Part shown: in pieces, positions 54,285 to 63,056 of the stretch | Position numbering within the stretch: the first letter of the stretch is position 1 | Layout of the letters: each line of letters begins with the position of its first letter | Assembly (NCBI GenBank): GCA_965249785.1 | Contig: CBDFMU010000043.1 | Span: forward strand, 62,001 to 126,000 | Origin: M3007 sp965249785 | GTDB taxonomy: Bacteria > Bacteroidota > Bacteroidia > Chitinophagales > Saprospiraceae | DNA length: 64,000 bases | Direction of reading: 5' to 3' | Position numbers and translations under genes: made by a program | The notes under the pieces: generated by a model | What the model was told of the DNA's origin: nothing | Databases searched by the model: none | What the model saw: only the letters and a program-made list of their open reading frames with translations

Positions 54285-54737
54285 CTATTCCCGGAATTTA
54301 TCCAGTAAATGTGCCAATTCCATCGCTTCCGATTCTGAGAGGTGATGCCCCGGCGATTTAGTATCCAGTGCTTCACTTTGCATAATATCGGCTATTATTT
54401 TTTTGCCAGCATTGCTGATTGTAACAATCACCATGCGGCGGTCGTCGGTATGCGGTACGCGTTCTACCAGATTATGCAGGCGCAGTTTTTCCACCAGGCG
54501 GCTTACATTGCTGCTGCGGTCGAGCATACGACTCTTGATATCAAGGACCGAAAGACCATTGGGATAACTGCCGTTGAGAATGCGCAGAATGTTATATTGA
54601 GGCGTAGTCAGGCCATACGGGCGAAGTTGGCGCGTCATGGCACAGTCCAGCCAACTGGCCGTAAACAGAATATTGAGCAAAGCCCGCTGACGCGGTGCCA
54701 TTGGTTTAATACTTTTCAGTTCGGCTTCCAATTTCAT
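54285..54737 (-). CDS. MarR-family transcriptional regulator
   Basis: A 150-residue winged-helix protein. TPQYNILRILNGSYPNGLSVLDIKSRMLDRSSNVSRLVEKL forms the DNA-binding helices, and VPHTDDRRMVIVTISNAGK is the beta wing with the conserved D-x-R-x-x. It probably responds to a small ligand or redox signal. It is divergent from the YdcF gene, with a 38-bp gap in which an operator would have to lie. A leftward terminator follows. Confidence 0.9.
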   Translation of the reverse strand: MKLEAELKSIKPMAPRQRALLNILFTASWLDCAMTRQLRPYGLTTPQYNILRILNGSYPNGLSVLDIKSRMLDRSSNVSRLVEKLRLHNLVERVPHTDDRRMVIVTISNAGKKIIADIMQSEALDTKSPGHHLSESEAMELAHLLDKFRE

Positions 54738-54775
54738 GACACAAATTTAAGTGTATTAACACCAATCTGGCAAGA

Positions 54776-55543
54776 ATGTTTTTTGTGCTATCCAAACTAT
54801 TGATTTTCTTTCTAAAACCGCTGATTCTGATCGGTTTATTGGCCATATATGCCCTTTATACCAAAAACCCGCTGCGCCGTCGGAGAGCGTTAATCGCGCT
54901 GTTGAGTCTGTTTCTACTATTTACCAACCGCTGGATTATCAGTGAATGTGCCCACGCCTGGGAGGTTGGACGAATGCGCCCAGCGGATATTCAGCAGCCC
55001 TACGAGGTCGGTATTTTGCTCGGCGGCTACCTGGATTTTTCTGCCGATGCACCAGATGGTGTCCTTTCCATGCAGCGGGGCAATCGACTGGTGACCGCAC
55101 TGACTTTGTTTAAAACCGGAAAGATTAAGCGGCTGCTACTATCCGGTGGTTCCGGGCAATTGATCGGAAATGAACCCATAGAAGCCGACATCGCACATGA
55201 TTATTTGCGCCAATGGGGCGTGCCGGATTCCGCGATTCTGGTGGAAAACAAATCACGCAACACTTACGAAAATGCCCGTTTTTCCAAAATATTACTGGAC
55301 AGTTTGTTGCCCGGTGCCTCATGTTTGCTCATCACTTCGGCCTGGCACATGCGTCGGGCGGAAGGGTGTTTTGTCAAAGCAGGCATTCAAACGCAGCCTT
55401 TTAGCACTGATTATTTTTCCGAAAAAAGCAATGGCAACGTGCTGCATTGGTTAGAGCCGGACTGGCAATCTTTGATGAAATGGGAAATGCTTTTGAAAGA
55501 ATGGATAGGCTGGGCAGTGTACAAGGAGAAGGGTTATTTGTAA
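54776..55543 (+). CDS. YdcF family (DUF218, SanA-like) membrane protein
   Basis: A 255-residue protein with two N-terminal membrane helices (about 4-24 and 36-52), then the DUF218 domain. GILLGGYLDF, GNRLVTALTLFKTGKIKRLLLSGGSG, ENKSRNTYENARF and LLITSAWHMRRAEGCFVKAG are the family motifs. SanA/YdcF proteins affect envelope permeability and may handle SAM or peptidoglycan precursors; the activity is uncertain. It is divergent from the MarR gene. Confidence 0.88.
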   Translation: MFFVLSKLLIFFLKPLILIGLLAIYALYTKNPLRRRRALIALLSLFLLFTNRWIISECAHAWEVGRMRPADIQQPYEVGILLGGYLDFSADAPDGVLSMQRGNRLVTALTLFKTGKIKRLLLSGGSGQLIGNEPIEADIAHDYLRQWGVPDSAILVENKSRNTYENARFSKILLDSLLPGASCLLITSAWHMRRAEGCFVKAGIQTQPFSTDYFSEKSNGNVLHWLEPDWQSLMKWEMLLKEWIGWAVYKEKGYL

Positions 55544-55585
55544 AAAATATTCTTGATAGATGCCTCGCAATCAAAGATATTTATA

Positions 55586-56074
55586 TTACTGCACTATACC
55601 ACTTCGCCTTTCAAGCAGTACCGTATCACGCCATACCCCATTCATTTGGCCGATACGCTCGCGACGTCCCACCCACCGAAAGCCCGCTTTTTCATGTAGA
55701 CGCACACTGGGAGCATTTTCCGGGAAAATACCGGCTTGCAGCGTCCACAATCCTGCTTCTTCGCTGGCCTTGACCAGACTTTCAAGCAATAAGGTCCCGA
55801 TATTTTTGCCCCGGCTCGTCTCGGCCACATACACGCTCACCTCCGCTACACCCGCGTAGACGCATCGCCCCGAAACTGGCGTAAGTGCCGCCCACCCGCA
55901 AACCACGCCGTTTTCTTCGGCAACGAAACGGCAGTCGCTTCGGTGGGCAGCATTCCAAATGTCCCATTCGGGCGGCGCGGTTTCAAAAGTGGCATTTCCA
56001 GTGGCAATTCCTTCCGCATAAATGGCGCGCACGGCAGACCAATCGGTGGCTTGTAAGTCTCGAATTGTAATCAT
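55586..56074 (-). CDS. GNAT N-acetyltransferase (phosphinothricin acetyltransferase-like)
   Basis: A 162-residue acetyltransferase. ITIRDLQATDWSAVRAIYAEGIATGNATFE is the typical start of this branch, VCGWAALTPVS is the core strand, and EVSVYVAETSRGKNIGTLLLESLV carries the acetyl-CoA pyrophosphate loop. Members acetylate amines such as phosphinothricin, methionine sulfone or sulfoximine. I chose Met 56074 because the protein then starts MITIRD. It lies 33 nt past the broken arsM gene in the same direction, so it may be part of the ars operon. Confidence 0.87.
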   Translation of the reverse strand: MITIRDLQATDWSAVRAIYAEGIATGNATFETAPPEWDIWNAAHRSDCRFVAEENGVVCGWAALTPVSGRCVYAGVAEVSVYVAETSRGKNIGTLLLESLVKASEEAGLWTLQAGIFPENAPSVRLHEKAGFRWVGRRERIGQMNGVWRDTVLLERRSGIVQ

Positions 56075-56107
56075 GGCGAAAGTATTTGGAAGAATTAACA
56101 ACAGTCG

Positions 56108-56996
56108 CTACCCGGCGCACATGACACAAGTTTCGGCCAGAATAGTTTGTCTCATTTTCTCCTTGTTTTCCGACCGACTCGCTACATCGCCGCCCGGTTT
56201 TTCGGCGTACACGGTCACGCTGAAAATGCCAGTACCAGTGGCCGCAAATGCCTGGATTTCTGCTTTCGGAGAGGATATTGCAGCAGCATTTCGTCAGGCA
56301 ATAGAATTGGTTTTTGTTTCTCAATAGTAATATTCTGGAATCCAATTTCTTTGATAATCGCTAGATATTCATCCAGTTGGATAGCACCAGCAACGCAGCC
56401 TGCATACAACTCGGCACTTTGCAGTATTTTTTCTGGCAATGACCCTATCAACACCACATCGGAAATGCTGAAATGACCTCCGGGCCGCAGAGTGCGCAGT
56501 ATTTCGGAGAATACGCGGCCCTTATTTGGCACTAGATTAAGTACGCAATTGCTCACCACTACATCAACACTGTGCTATCACTGACTGGCAATTCTTCAAT
56601 GTCGCCCTGCCGAAACTCCACGTTGTGGTAGCCCAATTTTTCGGCATTTTTCCGGGCGCGTTGAATCATGGTTGGCGTAAAATCCACCCCGATTATTTTG
56701 CCAGTAGCACCTGCGGCAGCACGAGCGACAAAACAATCATTGCCAGCACCGGAACCGAGATCGAGCACTACATCACCTGTTTCTATGTGGGCAAATTCAG
56801 TGGGCAGCCCACAGCCCAAACCCAAGTCGGCATCCGGATTATAGCCTGCCAAATGAGTGTAGGAATCGGCCATAATATCGCAGGTGCCGGGTGCGCCCAC
56901 TCCACAGCAAGAAGCCGCGTTGGTGGCCCTGTCTTGCGAGGCGATTTGGGAATATTGTTCCCGAACGGACGATTTAATATTTTCGGTGGTATTCAT
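56108..56996 (-). pseudogene. arsM: Arsenite methyltransferase, broken by frameshifts
   Basis: ArsM methylates As(III) with SAM. The pieces align in order but in different frames. Residues 1-145 (56559-56996) contain REQYSQIA, AASCCGVGAPGTC, ADLGLGCGLPTEF and DLGSGAGNDCFVA (SAM site), ending wrongly at SDSTVLM. The next piece (56215-56559) resumes as VVSNCVLNLVPNKGRVF to PDEMLLQYP. A third frame resumes with AEIQAFAATGTGIFSVTVYAEK and ends TCVMCAG at 56108. That implies about three single-base changes: one near 56565 and two within about 56275-56287, the last two in C and A runs. The rebuilt protein would be about 295 residues, normal for the family. Either decay or read errors. Confidence 0.7.
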
Positions 56997-57017
56997 AGAT
57001 AATTGATTTTTAATTGA

Positions 57018-57347
57018 TTAGCAACAATTTTGTCCATCTTCGCAACCTTCCAGGAAGGAAGCGATTAAAGCCTGCAAATGCCGCATATTGTTCCAGTCGA
57101 TGCAATAGCAGGACTTGGCACCCTCCACCGTACCCTGGATCAGGCCAGCCTCTTTCAGTTCCTTTAAATGTTGAGAAACGGTGCTTTGGGCCAAAGGCAG
57201 CACTTCGACGATCTCGCCGCAAACGCAGCTCCGGCGTCGCGCCAGTTCTTTTAAAATGGCGATACGGGCGGGATGCCCCAACGCTTTGGCCAGTTCAGCC
57301 AATTCGTTTTCGTCGGTACTGAATGAAGTAAGTTTGGGAGAGGCCAT
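57018..57347 (-). CDS. arsR: ArsR/SmtB-family metalloregulator
   Basis: A 109-residue winged-helix repressor. LAKALGHPARIAILKELARR opens the domain, the metal motif CVCGE (about residue 40) is followed by LAQSTVSQHLKELKEAGLI as the recognition helix, and CYCIDW and a C-terminal NCC add further cysteines. It should release DNA when As(III) or Sb(III) binds. It lies 21 nt upstream of arsM in the same direction. Operator-like repeats overlap its promoter, so autoregulation is likely. I chose Met 57347; longer starts exist but would cross the operator. Confidence 0.92.
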   Translation of the reverse strand: MASPKLTSFSTDENELAELAKALGHPARIAILKELARRRSCVCGEIVEVLPLAQSTVSQHLKELKEAGLIQGTVEGAKSCYCIDWNNMRHLQALIASFLEGCEDGQNCC

Positions 57348-57365
57348 ATTGTTTTGTGTAATTCT

Positions 57366-57434
57366 ATCGCAAAAATACGATGATACAATTGGCACTTGCA
57401 AGAGGCAGGATAAATTTTATCGTAAAAAAACGAT
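57366..57434 (-). promoter_or_regulatory. ars promoter with two ArsR-type operators
   Basis: Two copies of ATCG-N8-CGAT lie at 57366-57381 and 57419-57434. The first overlaps TATTTTTG (57370-57377), a perfect Bacteroidota -7 element read leftward, with a TTG at 57399-57401 (spacing 21). Binding of ArsR at the first site would block the promoter. Confidence 0.65.
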
Positions 57435-57528
57435 GAATAAAAGAAATTAGGAGGGAACAATGCTGATAGCGGGCAGAAAATTGGTTGTATTACAGCGTAG
57501 GAAAGCGGGAAATTGTATGCAAACAAAA

Positions 57529-57562
57529 ACGACTTACGGATCGTGAGATCACATAAGTCGTT
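57529..57562 (-). terminator. Terminator of the CAU tRNA gene
   Basis: The 9-bp stem AACGACTTA (57529-57537) / TAAGTCGTT (57554-57562) is followed, read leftward, by a T-rich run. It lies 12 nt beyond the tRNA 3' end. Confidence 0.7.
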
Positions 57563-57573
57563 GAGAATCAAGG

Positions 57574-57647
57574 TGGGCCTGGCAGGAATTGAACCCGCGA
57601 CCGTCTGATTATGAGTCAGCTGCTCTAACCAACTGAGCTACAAGCCC
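57574..57647 (-). tRNA. tRNA with CAU anticodon (elongator Met, or Ile2)
   Basis: The 74-nt cloverleaf is clear: acceptor GGGCTTG with CAGGCCC, D arm GCTCAGTTGGTTAGAGC, anticodon loop CTCATAA, and T arm with GGTTCAATTCC. The discriminator is A and CCA is not fully encoded. CAU may be elongator methionine or, if modified to lysidine, isoleucine. I cannot decide between them. The D arm argues against initiator tRNA. Confidence 0.85.
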
Positions 57648-57801
57648 GCGTTTTTCCATTGGCAATTTGCAAAAAGCAACATGCAAAGGAAGAACGGCGC
57701 AAAGGTAAAATTAATTCCCAAAAACAAACGAATTTGTATAGGTGCCGCCCGGCTATTTCTTGCCTTTTCGCGCGGCTCATAACCCATAACTTATAACTAT
57801 T

Positions 57802-60315
57802 TTACTCCTGCCAATACACCCGCTTCACTCGTTCCGAAATATTCGTAAATACCTCATAGGCAATAGTTTGCAAGCACTTGGCTAAATTCTGTACGGGTTG
57901 TTGTTCCCCAAAAACTTCCACCTCATCGCCTTCGCGCACCGTTGGAATATCCGTCACGTCTACCATCGTCATATCCATACACACGTTGCCGATGGTGGGC
58001 GCGCGTTTGCCACGAATCACCACCAAATAATTTCCACTGCCCGCCAATCGTAGCAATCCATCCGCATAACCAATGCTAATCGTCGCAATGCGCGTCGGTT
58101 GCAACACCGGGCCATTCCGATTGTAACCCACCGTTTCTCCTGCTTCCACCGTTTTTATCTGGCTGACCGTGGCTTTCAGAGTATTTACGACCCGCAATTG
58201 TTCCTGCAACCCGCTCGAATCAATCCCGTATAGCCCAATCCCCAGCCGCACCATATCAAAATGTAGTTCCGGCCAACGATGAATGCCGCCTGTATTGACC
58301 AAATGGCGTAGTGGTGCGTAGCCCAACGCCGCCTGAATCTCGGCGTACATTGCAGAAAAAGCGGCCGCCTGTTGTCGAGTAAAATCATCGTGGGCGGCTG
58401 CATCGCTGGCGGCTAAGTGAGAAAAGACCGACTGAACACGTATTTGCGGATGCGCCTGCAACCTATTGATTAATAACGGAATATCCGCAGATTCAAAACC
58501 TAAACGGTGCATTCCAGTGTCCAGTTTGAGGTGGATGGCCAGCGATTTTCCTGACTCCGCAAAACGAATAAGTTCATCCAACTGCGCCAGACTGTACACC
58601 TCCGGTTCGAGGCGATGGCGATACAGTACATCGAAGGTGGCGGGTTCGGGATTGAGCACCAAAATGGGCAGCGTCACCCCGGCCTGACGCAGTTCAATAC
58701 CCTCGTCCGCATAGGCCACGCCGAGGTAATCCACTTGATGAAATTCCAATAATTTCGCCACTTCTGCCGCTCCGCTGCCGTAGCCCGCTGCTTTCACCAT
58801 CACCATCATTTTTACGCCGGATTGTAGTAATCGATTGTAAACGTTCAGGTTATGCACCATTGCGGTCAGGTTTACTTCCAACATCGTTTGGTGGGCCTTG
58901 TGTTCCAGCCGTCGGGCAATGCGTTCGAAAGCAAACGGCCGTGCGCCTTTTAGCAAAATCAATTCATCCTGAAAAGTATGCGCTGCGATATTATCCAGAA
59001 ACGCGGCGGTCGTGGTATAAAAAGCACTATCAAATTTTGGCGGCAACATACCACGCAAACGCACCACCTCGGTACCAATGCCAATTAGTCGGCCCACACG
59101 TCCTTCCAAAATTAAGTCTGCCACCTGCCGATATAACCTCTCCGTGTTTTTTCCCCCTTGTAAAATGTCAGATAATATCAGCGTCAGCCGACGGTCGCGG
59201 GCTTGCTGGGCCGCAAAAGCCAAAGCGATGCTTAGCGAAGCCAGGTCGTTATTATAGGCGTCGTTGATGAGCGTACTGTTGCGTATTGCGCTCTTCATTT
59301 CGAGCCGCATTTCCACGGGTTCCAACTGTTCCATGCGCGCGGCGATGTGTTCCGCCGAAATACCGAGCAGATGCGCTACCGCCCAACAATGAATCGCGTT
59401 TTCTACCGAAGCAGCATCCTGAAAGGGAATGTGAAAAGAATTATGAATGATAAATGATGAATTGTGAGGCGGGATTTGTACCGTGATTTTAGTAAAGCCG
59501 TCGGTTTGTAGTTCTACAGTAATTACTTGTAAATCAGCGTTTTGTCCGGTTTTTGACCAGGAAAAAGCGCGACGTTTTGTCTGTCCGTCAGGGATTGGCG
59601 TAAGCACCCATTTTTGAACGGCGGTCGCAATTTCCTTTTCGTCTGCACAATAAATCAGCGTTTCAGCATGATCAAACAGGCGCATTTTTTCCGCCAGTTT
59701 CTCTATTTTGGAAGAAAAACCTTCGCGATGGGCGGGGCCAATGGTAGTAAAAATACCGATGGTCGGCTGAATGATTTCGGCCAAACGCGCCATTTCGTTG
59801 GGTTGCGAAATACCTGCTTCAAAAAGGGCCAAGGTATGCGCTGGCTGCAATTGCCATACTGAGAGCGGCACGCCCACCTGCGAATTGTAACTTTTTGGGC
59901 TGCGTACAATGTTGAAATCCGGGGCCAAAATCTGGTACAACCACTCTTTCACGATGGTTTTGCCGTTGCTTCCCGCAATACCGATCACTGGAATGTGGAA
60001 CTGCGCTCGATGAGCGGCCGCCAAAGTTTGCAACGCCTCCAACGTATCTGGCACTTGCAGCACATTCGCCTGCGGCAACTCTTGCAAATCAATGGCCCGC
60101 GACACCACGAACTGACGCACGCCGTGGCGATACGCCTCGGCGATGTAGCGATGTCCATCGTGGCGTTGGCCGGGCAGCGCGAAAAACAAGGCTGCACCCG
60201 GCGTTGTTACCTGTCGGCTGTCGAGCAATAATTGCTCTACCGGGGCGGTTGGCCAGGCCGTTTGAAGCCATTGCGCCCCGATGATGCGCTGAATATCGGT
60301 AATGGAGTAGTGCAT
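57802..60315 (-). CDS. murF-alr: Bifunctional MurF-Alr: D-Ala-D-Ala-adding ligase / alanine racemase
   Basis: The 837-residue fusion makes and uses D-alanine for peptidoglycan. The N-terminal MurF (about 1-450) has the P-loop GIAGSNGKTIVKEW and adds D-Ala-D-Ala to UDP-MurNAc-tripeptide; the C-terminal Alr (about 475-837) has the PLP lysine in VMVKAAGYGSG near residue 510, and VGYNRNGPVL with the catalytic Tyr. This fusion is common in Bacteroidota. About residues 284-294 (59433-59466) read HNSSFIIHNSF, which looks like a translated dispersed repeat. I chose Met 60315 as MHYSITDIQ fits the family start. Confidence 0.92.
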   Translation of the reverse strand: MHYSITDIQRIIGAQWLQTAWPTAPVEQLLLDSRQVTTPGAALFFALPGQRHDGHRYIAEAYRHGVRQFVVSRAIDLQELPQANVLQVPDTLEALQTLAAAHRAQFHIPVIGIAGSNGKTIVKEWLYQILAPDFNIVRSPKSYNSQVGVPLSVWQLQPAHTLALFEAGISQPNEMARLAEIIQPTIGIFTTIGPAHREGFSSKIEKLAEKMRLFDHAETLIYCADEKEIATAVQKWVLTPIPDGQTKRRAFSWSKTGQNADLQVITVELQTDGFTKITVQIPPHNSSFIIHNSFHIPFQDAASVENAIHCWAVAHLLGISAEHIAARMEQLEPVEMRLEMKSAIRNSTLINDAYNNDLASLSIALAFAAQQARDRRLTLILSDILQGGKNTERLYRQVADLILEGRVGRLIGIGTEVVRLRGMLPPKFDSAFYTTTAAFLDNIAAHTFQDELILLKGARPFAFERIARRLEHKAHQTMLEVNLTAMVHNLNVYNRLLQSGVKMMVMVKAAGYGSGAAEVAKLLEFHQVDYLGVAYADEGIELRQAGVTLPILVLNPEPATFDVLYRHRLEPEVYSLAQLDELIRFAESGKSLAIHLKLDTGMHRLGFESADIPLLINRLQAHPQIRVQSVFSHLAASDAAAHDDFTRQQAAAFSAMYAEIQAALGYAPLRHLVNTGGIHRWPELHFDMVRLGIGLYGIDSSGLQEQLRVVNTLKATVSQIKTVEAGETVGYNRNGPVLQPTRIATISIGYADGLLRLAGSGNYLVVIRGKRAPTIGNVCMDMTMVDVTDIPTVREGDEVEVFGEQQPVQNLAKCLQTIAYEVFTNISERVKRVYWQE
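59433..59466. repeat. Dispersed-repeat-like tract translated inside murF
   Basis: The stretch is built from ATGAATGAT/AATGATGAATT words, like the tracts before gpsA and tsaE, and reads in frame as HNSSFIIHNSF. It lies between two MurF domain motifs, where a loop is likely. Confidence 0.45.
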
Positions 60316-60422
60316 TTTTGGAAAACTGCGCGAAATACGGGGTTTCAATCCAGATTTGATTGGCAAAAACGATGGTACTTTTGCGAAATGTTTGAAGAAG
60401 GATGAACGATAAAGGATGAACG

Positions 60423-60858
60423 ATGAACGAGTTGTTAATTGGTTCGCTTGGCAGAATGGCCGACTAAGGGGCTTCCCTGGTTAATACAAGCCTTGGCGGG
60501 TCGGCGCAAAATCGCGTTGTACGGTGAGATGGGGGCGGGCAAAACCACGCTGGTCAAGGCGTTTTGCCAGCATCTGGGCGTTACCGGGAACACCGCCAGC
60601 CCCACTTTTTCGTTGGTCAATGAATACACTTATCCCTTGGAAAACGGCGGGGTACAGCCCTGTTTCATCACCTCGATCTGTATCGGCTTGCGTTCTGCGC
60701 AGGAAGCCTTCGACATTGGCATCGAAGATTTGCTGTACGATCCTTGGTATTGTTGGATGGAGTGGCCGCAATTGGTAGAAAATCTCTTGCCGCCAGACGC
60801 GGTGAAAATTCACTTGGAAGTGGTAGAGGAAAATGTGCGCCGATTATTAATTTTGTGA
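60423..60858 (+). CDS. tsaE: tRNA t6A biosynthesis ATPase TsaE, frame disturbed
   Basis: TsaE is the ATPase of the TsaBDE complex that makes t6A in tRNA. KIALYGEMGAGKTTLVKAF is the Walker A region, NTASPTFSLVNEY the switch and ALDIGIEDLLYDPWYCWMEWPQLVENLLP-like text the end. Three single-base changes are implied. An extra G at 60450-60451 separates a plausible MNELLIGSL start (60423) from the main frame; a lost base near 60660 and a gained one near 60687 turn the usual HLDLYRL motif into FITSICIGL. The uninterrupted frame starts at TTG 60439. Since tsaE is essential in most bacteria, read errors are likely. Confidence 0.75.
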
Positions 60859-60865
60859 AAGAGTT

Positions 60866-60915
60866 TTTTTTCTCAACTTTCTCAACCTTTTCTAAACCCT
60901 TATCAACCTCTTAAC
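60866..60915. repeat. CTCAACN-periodic tract before ald
   Basis: CTCAAC or TCAACC words recur about four times at 60870-60910, just before the ald start. They match the tracts before gpsA and after the DUF1501 gene. Confidence 0.5.
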
Positions 60916-60924
60916 CAACTACTT

Positions 60925-62121
60925 ATGATGGAAACCCTGTCATTGCCAACTACCCAGACCGAAATGCTGGAAGTCCCCGTCCGGCACCAACGGCTGTTTA
61001 TTGGCATTCCCAAGGAGACGACTTTGCAAGAAAACCGGGTGGCTTTGGTGCCGCATTCGGTGGCAACGCTGGCTGCACATGGCCACCAGATCGTGGTGGA
61101 AAGTGGAGCGGGGGATAACTCGAAATTCAGCGATCTGAATTATTCGGAAGCCGGAGCAACTATCGCGTACAATCGGGAAGAAGTGTTTCGCGCCGATTTG
61201 TTGTTGAAAGCCGCACCGCTCACGTTGGAAGAAATTGATCTGATGCGGCCCAATCAAGTGGTTATTTCGCCGATTCACCTGCCACTGTTGGGGCCGGAAT
61301 ATATCACGAAATTGCAGAAAAAACGAGTCATCGCGCTGGCAATGGAGTACATCCGCGACGATGAAACGGGGTCTTTTCCCATCGTTCACGTGATGAGCGA
61401 GATTGCGGGCATTAGTGCTATTTTGATTGCCGCCGATTTACTGGCCACTAATCGGGGTGGACAAGGCGTATTGCTTGGTGGAGTAGCCGGGGTACCACCT
61501 GCAAAGGTTATTATTCTGGGAGCGGGCATTGCAGCGGAATTTGCTACTCGTACAGCGTTAGGGTTGGGTGCAGAAGTGCGTATTTTTGATGATAATGTCT
61601 ACAAACTCATGCAGTTGCAAAACCATGTAGGCCGCCAACTCCATACCTCCGTCGTGAATCCCATCCACCTCCGCGAGCAATTACTCACCGCCGACGTGGC
61701 CATCGGGGCCATTCACTCGGCGCACGCTAACTCTCCGATGATGGTCTCCGAAGACATTGTGCAACGCATGAAACCCGGCTCGGTCATCGTGGATGTGAGC
61801 ATTGATCAGGGCGGCTGTTTTGAGACTTCCAAAGCGACTACCCACGATGCGCCCACTTTCGTAAAGCACGGCGTGACGCATTATTGTGTGCCTAATATTC
61901 CTTCCCGGGTGGCGCGCACCGCGTCGGATGCCATCAGTAACATCCTTACGTCGTTGTTACTTAAAGCGGAAAGCGGCGGCATTTTGTCGCTCATCGTTGC
62001 CCACGAAGGGTTGCGTAATGGCGTTTATACCTATAAAGGCTGCCTGACCAATGCGCATATCGGCGAACGTTTTAATTTGAAAAGTACGAATCTGGATTTG
62101 TTGATTACTTCTGATTTTTGA
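60925..62121 (+). CDS. ald: Alanine dehydrogenase
   Basis: Converts L-alanine to pyruvate and ammonia with NAD+. The 398-residue protein shows FIGIPKETTLQENRVALVPHSVATL (substrate-binding Arg and Lys), GHQIVVESGAG, EYIRDD, the Rossmann motif VIILGAGIAAEFATRTALGLGAEV and VDVSIDQGGCFETSKATTHD. It is longer at the N-terminus than many Ald proteins, as is common in Bacteroidota. Its start ATG 60925 follows a CTCAAC-type repeat tract. It may form part of the alanine branch with MurF-Alr upstream, which is on the opposite strand. Confidence 0.9.
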   Translation: MMETLSLPTTQTEMLEVPVRHQRLFIGIPKETTLQENRVALVPHSVATLAAHGHQIVVESGAGDNSKFSDLNYSEAGATIAYNREEVFRADLLLKAAPLTLEEIDLMRPNQVVISPIHLPLLGPEYITKLQKKRVIALAMEYIRDDETGSFPIVHVMSEIAGISAILIAADLLATNRGGQGVLLGGVAGVPPAKVIILGAGIAAEFATRTALGLGAEVRIFDDNVYKLMQLQNHVGRQLHTSVVNPIHLREQLLTADVAIGAIHSAHANSPMMVSEDIVQRMKPGSVIVDVSIDQGGCFETSKATTHDAPTFVKHGVTHYCVPNIPSRVARTASDAISNILTSLLLKAESGGILSLIVAHEGLRNGVYTYKGCLTNAHIGERFNLKSTNLDLLITSDF

Positions 62122-62163
62122 GATAATGTGTTAAAAATCAGGAATTTGAAATCAAAGTATCGT

Positions 62164-62982
62164 TCAAAATTTGAAGCCCGGCATCTGCACCCCTTGCACC
62201 AGCCATTCCTTGCCTTCATAACCCATTTGGATCACGCCCAGCCCCTCGTGTCGTTCCTGCTTCCCTCCGTCGGCGGGATGGCCTTCCCAGCAAACGCCGA
62301 ACATCAGGTGGGTACCATGCTCGCTATTGAGCACCTCTTGTGGTACGAAACCTATGGGCTTGATCTCGCTATAACGGTCACGGAACTGTTGAATAATTTG
62401 TAAACCTGCCTCTTTGGTGATCGTATCCGTATCGTCGCGCAGGTTTTCGCTGAGCCAAAGGCCTTCGTAGGGCCTACCGAGATTAAGTAAATCGAGCAGA
62501 AACTGGCTGGCGCGGGCGCGAATAATTTCATGATGATTCGGATGAAACTCTTCGTAATCAATCACGGTCACCATGCTCGGCAGATTCAGGTCCGGGATTT
62601 CATGGGCGAAAAGCTCCGTCACCATAAACTGGTAAAAATTCTCATCATCCACATAATCGGGCTGCAAAACGACCAGACTGTGCGCTTCGAGTATTTTATG
62701 CAGGCGTTCCATTTCGCCGGGCAAAGTGGCCGCTTCCAATAAGTCGGGCGTGGCAAAAGCAGGTCGCCCGATGCGGTCATAAACCGTGATTTTGGGGACA
62801 TCCTGATGCTGGGCTTCGTAAGCGGCCACGTTTTTGAGCCACTCGCTGATCAATTCCGGCGGCGCATCGTCGCTGATATGGGTTTTCGCGCCATAAGTGA
62901 GTTCGAGGCTGAGGGCCTGGATTTCGTTGTTGGCGCGGAGTTCTTCTTCGGGAGTAAGTTCGGATAAGGGTCTTTCTTCCAT
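62164..62982 (-). CDS. Conserved protein of unknown function
   Basis: A 272-residue acidic cytoplasmic protein, without signal peptide or membrane helix. It starts MEERPLSELTPEEELRANNEI; later parts include VTVYDRIGRPAF-like, LPSMVTVIDYEEFHPNHHEI, GRPYEGLWLSEN and a Gly/Glu-rich end with EHGTHLMFGVCWEG. I do not recognise a named family. The His-rich FHPNHHEI and HGTH might bind a metal, which is speculation. Divergent from the next unknown gene. Confidence 0.7.
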   Translation of the reverse strand: MEERPLSELTPEEELRANNEIQALSLELTYGAKTHISDDAPPELISEWLKNVAAYEAQHQDVPKITVYDRIGRPAFATPDLLEAATLPGEMERLHKILEAHSLVVLQPDYVDDENFYQFMVTELFAHEIPDLNLPSMVTVIDYEEFHPNHHEIIRARASQFLLDLLNLGRPYEGLWLSENLRDDTDTITKEAGLQIIQQFRDRYSEIKPIGFVPQEVLNSEHGTHLMFGVCWEGHPADGGKQERHEGLGVIQMGYEGKEWLVQGVQMPGFKF

Positions 62983-63056
62983 GAAATAGATAGTTATATT
63001 TGTTGGCGAAAATTTTGGTTAAAAGTAAAAACATTTTCAAAAAAAACACGTGCTAA

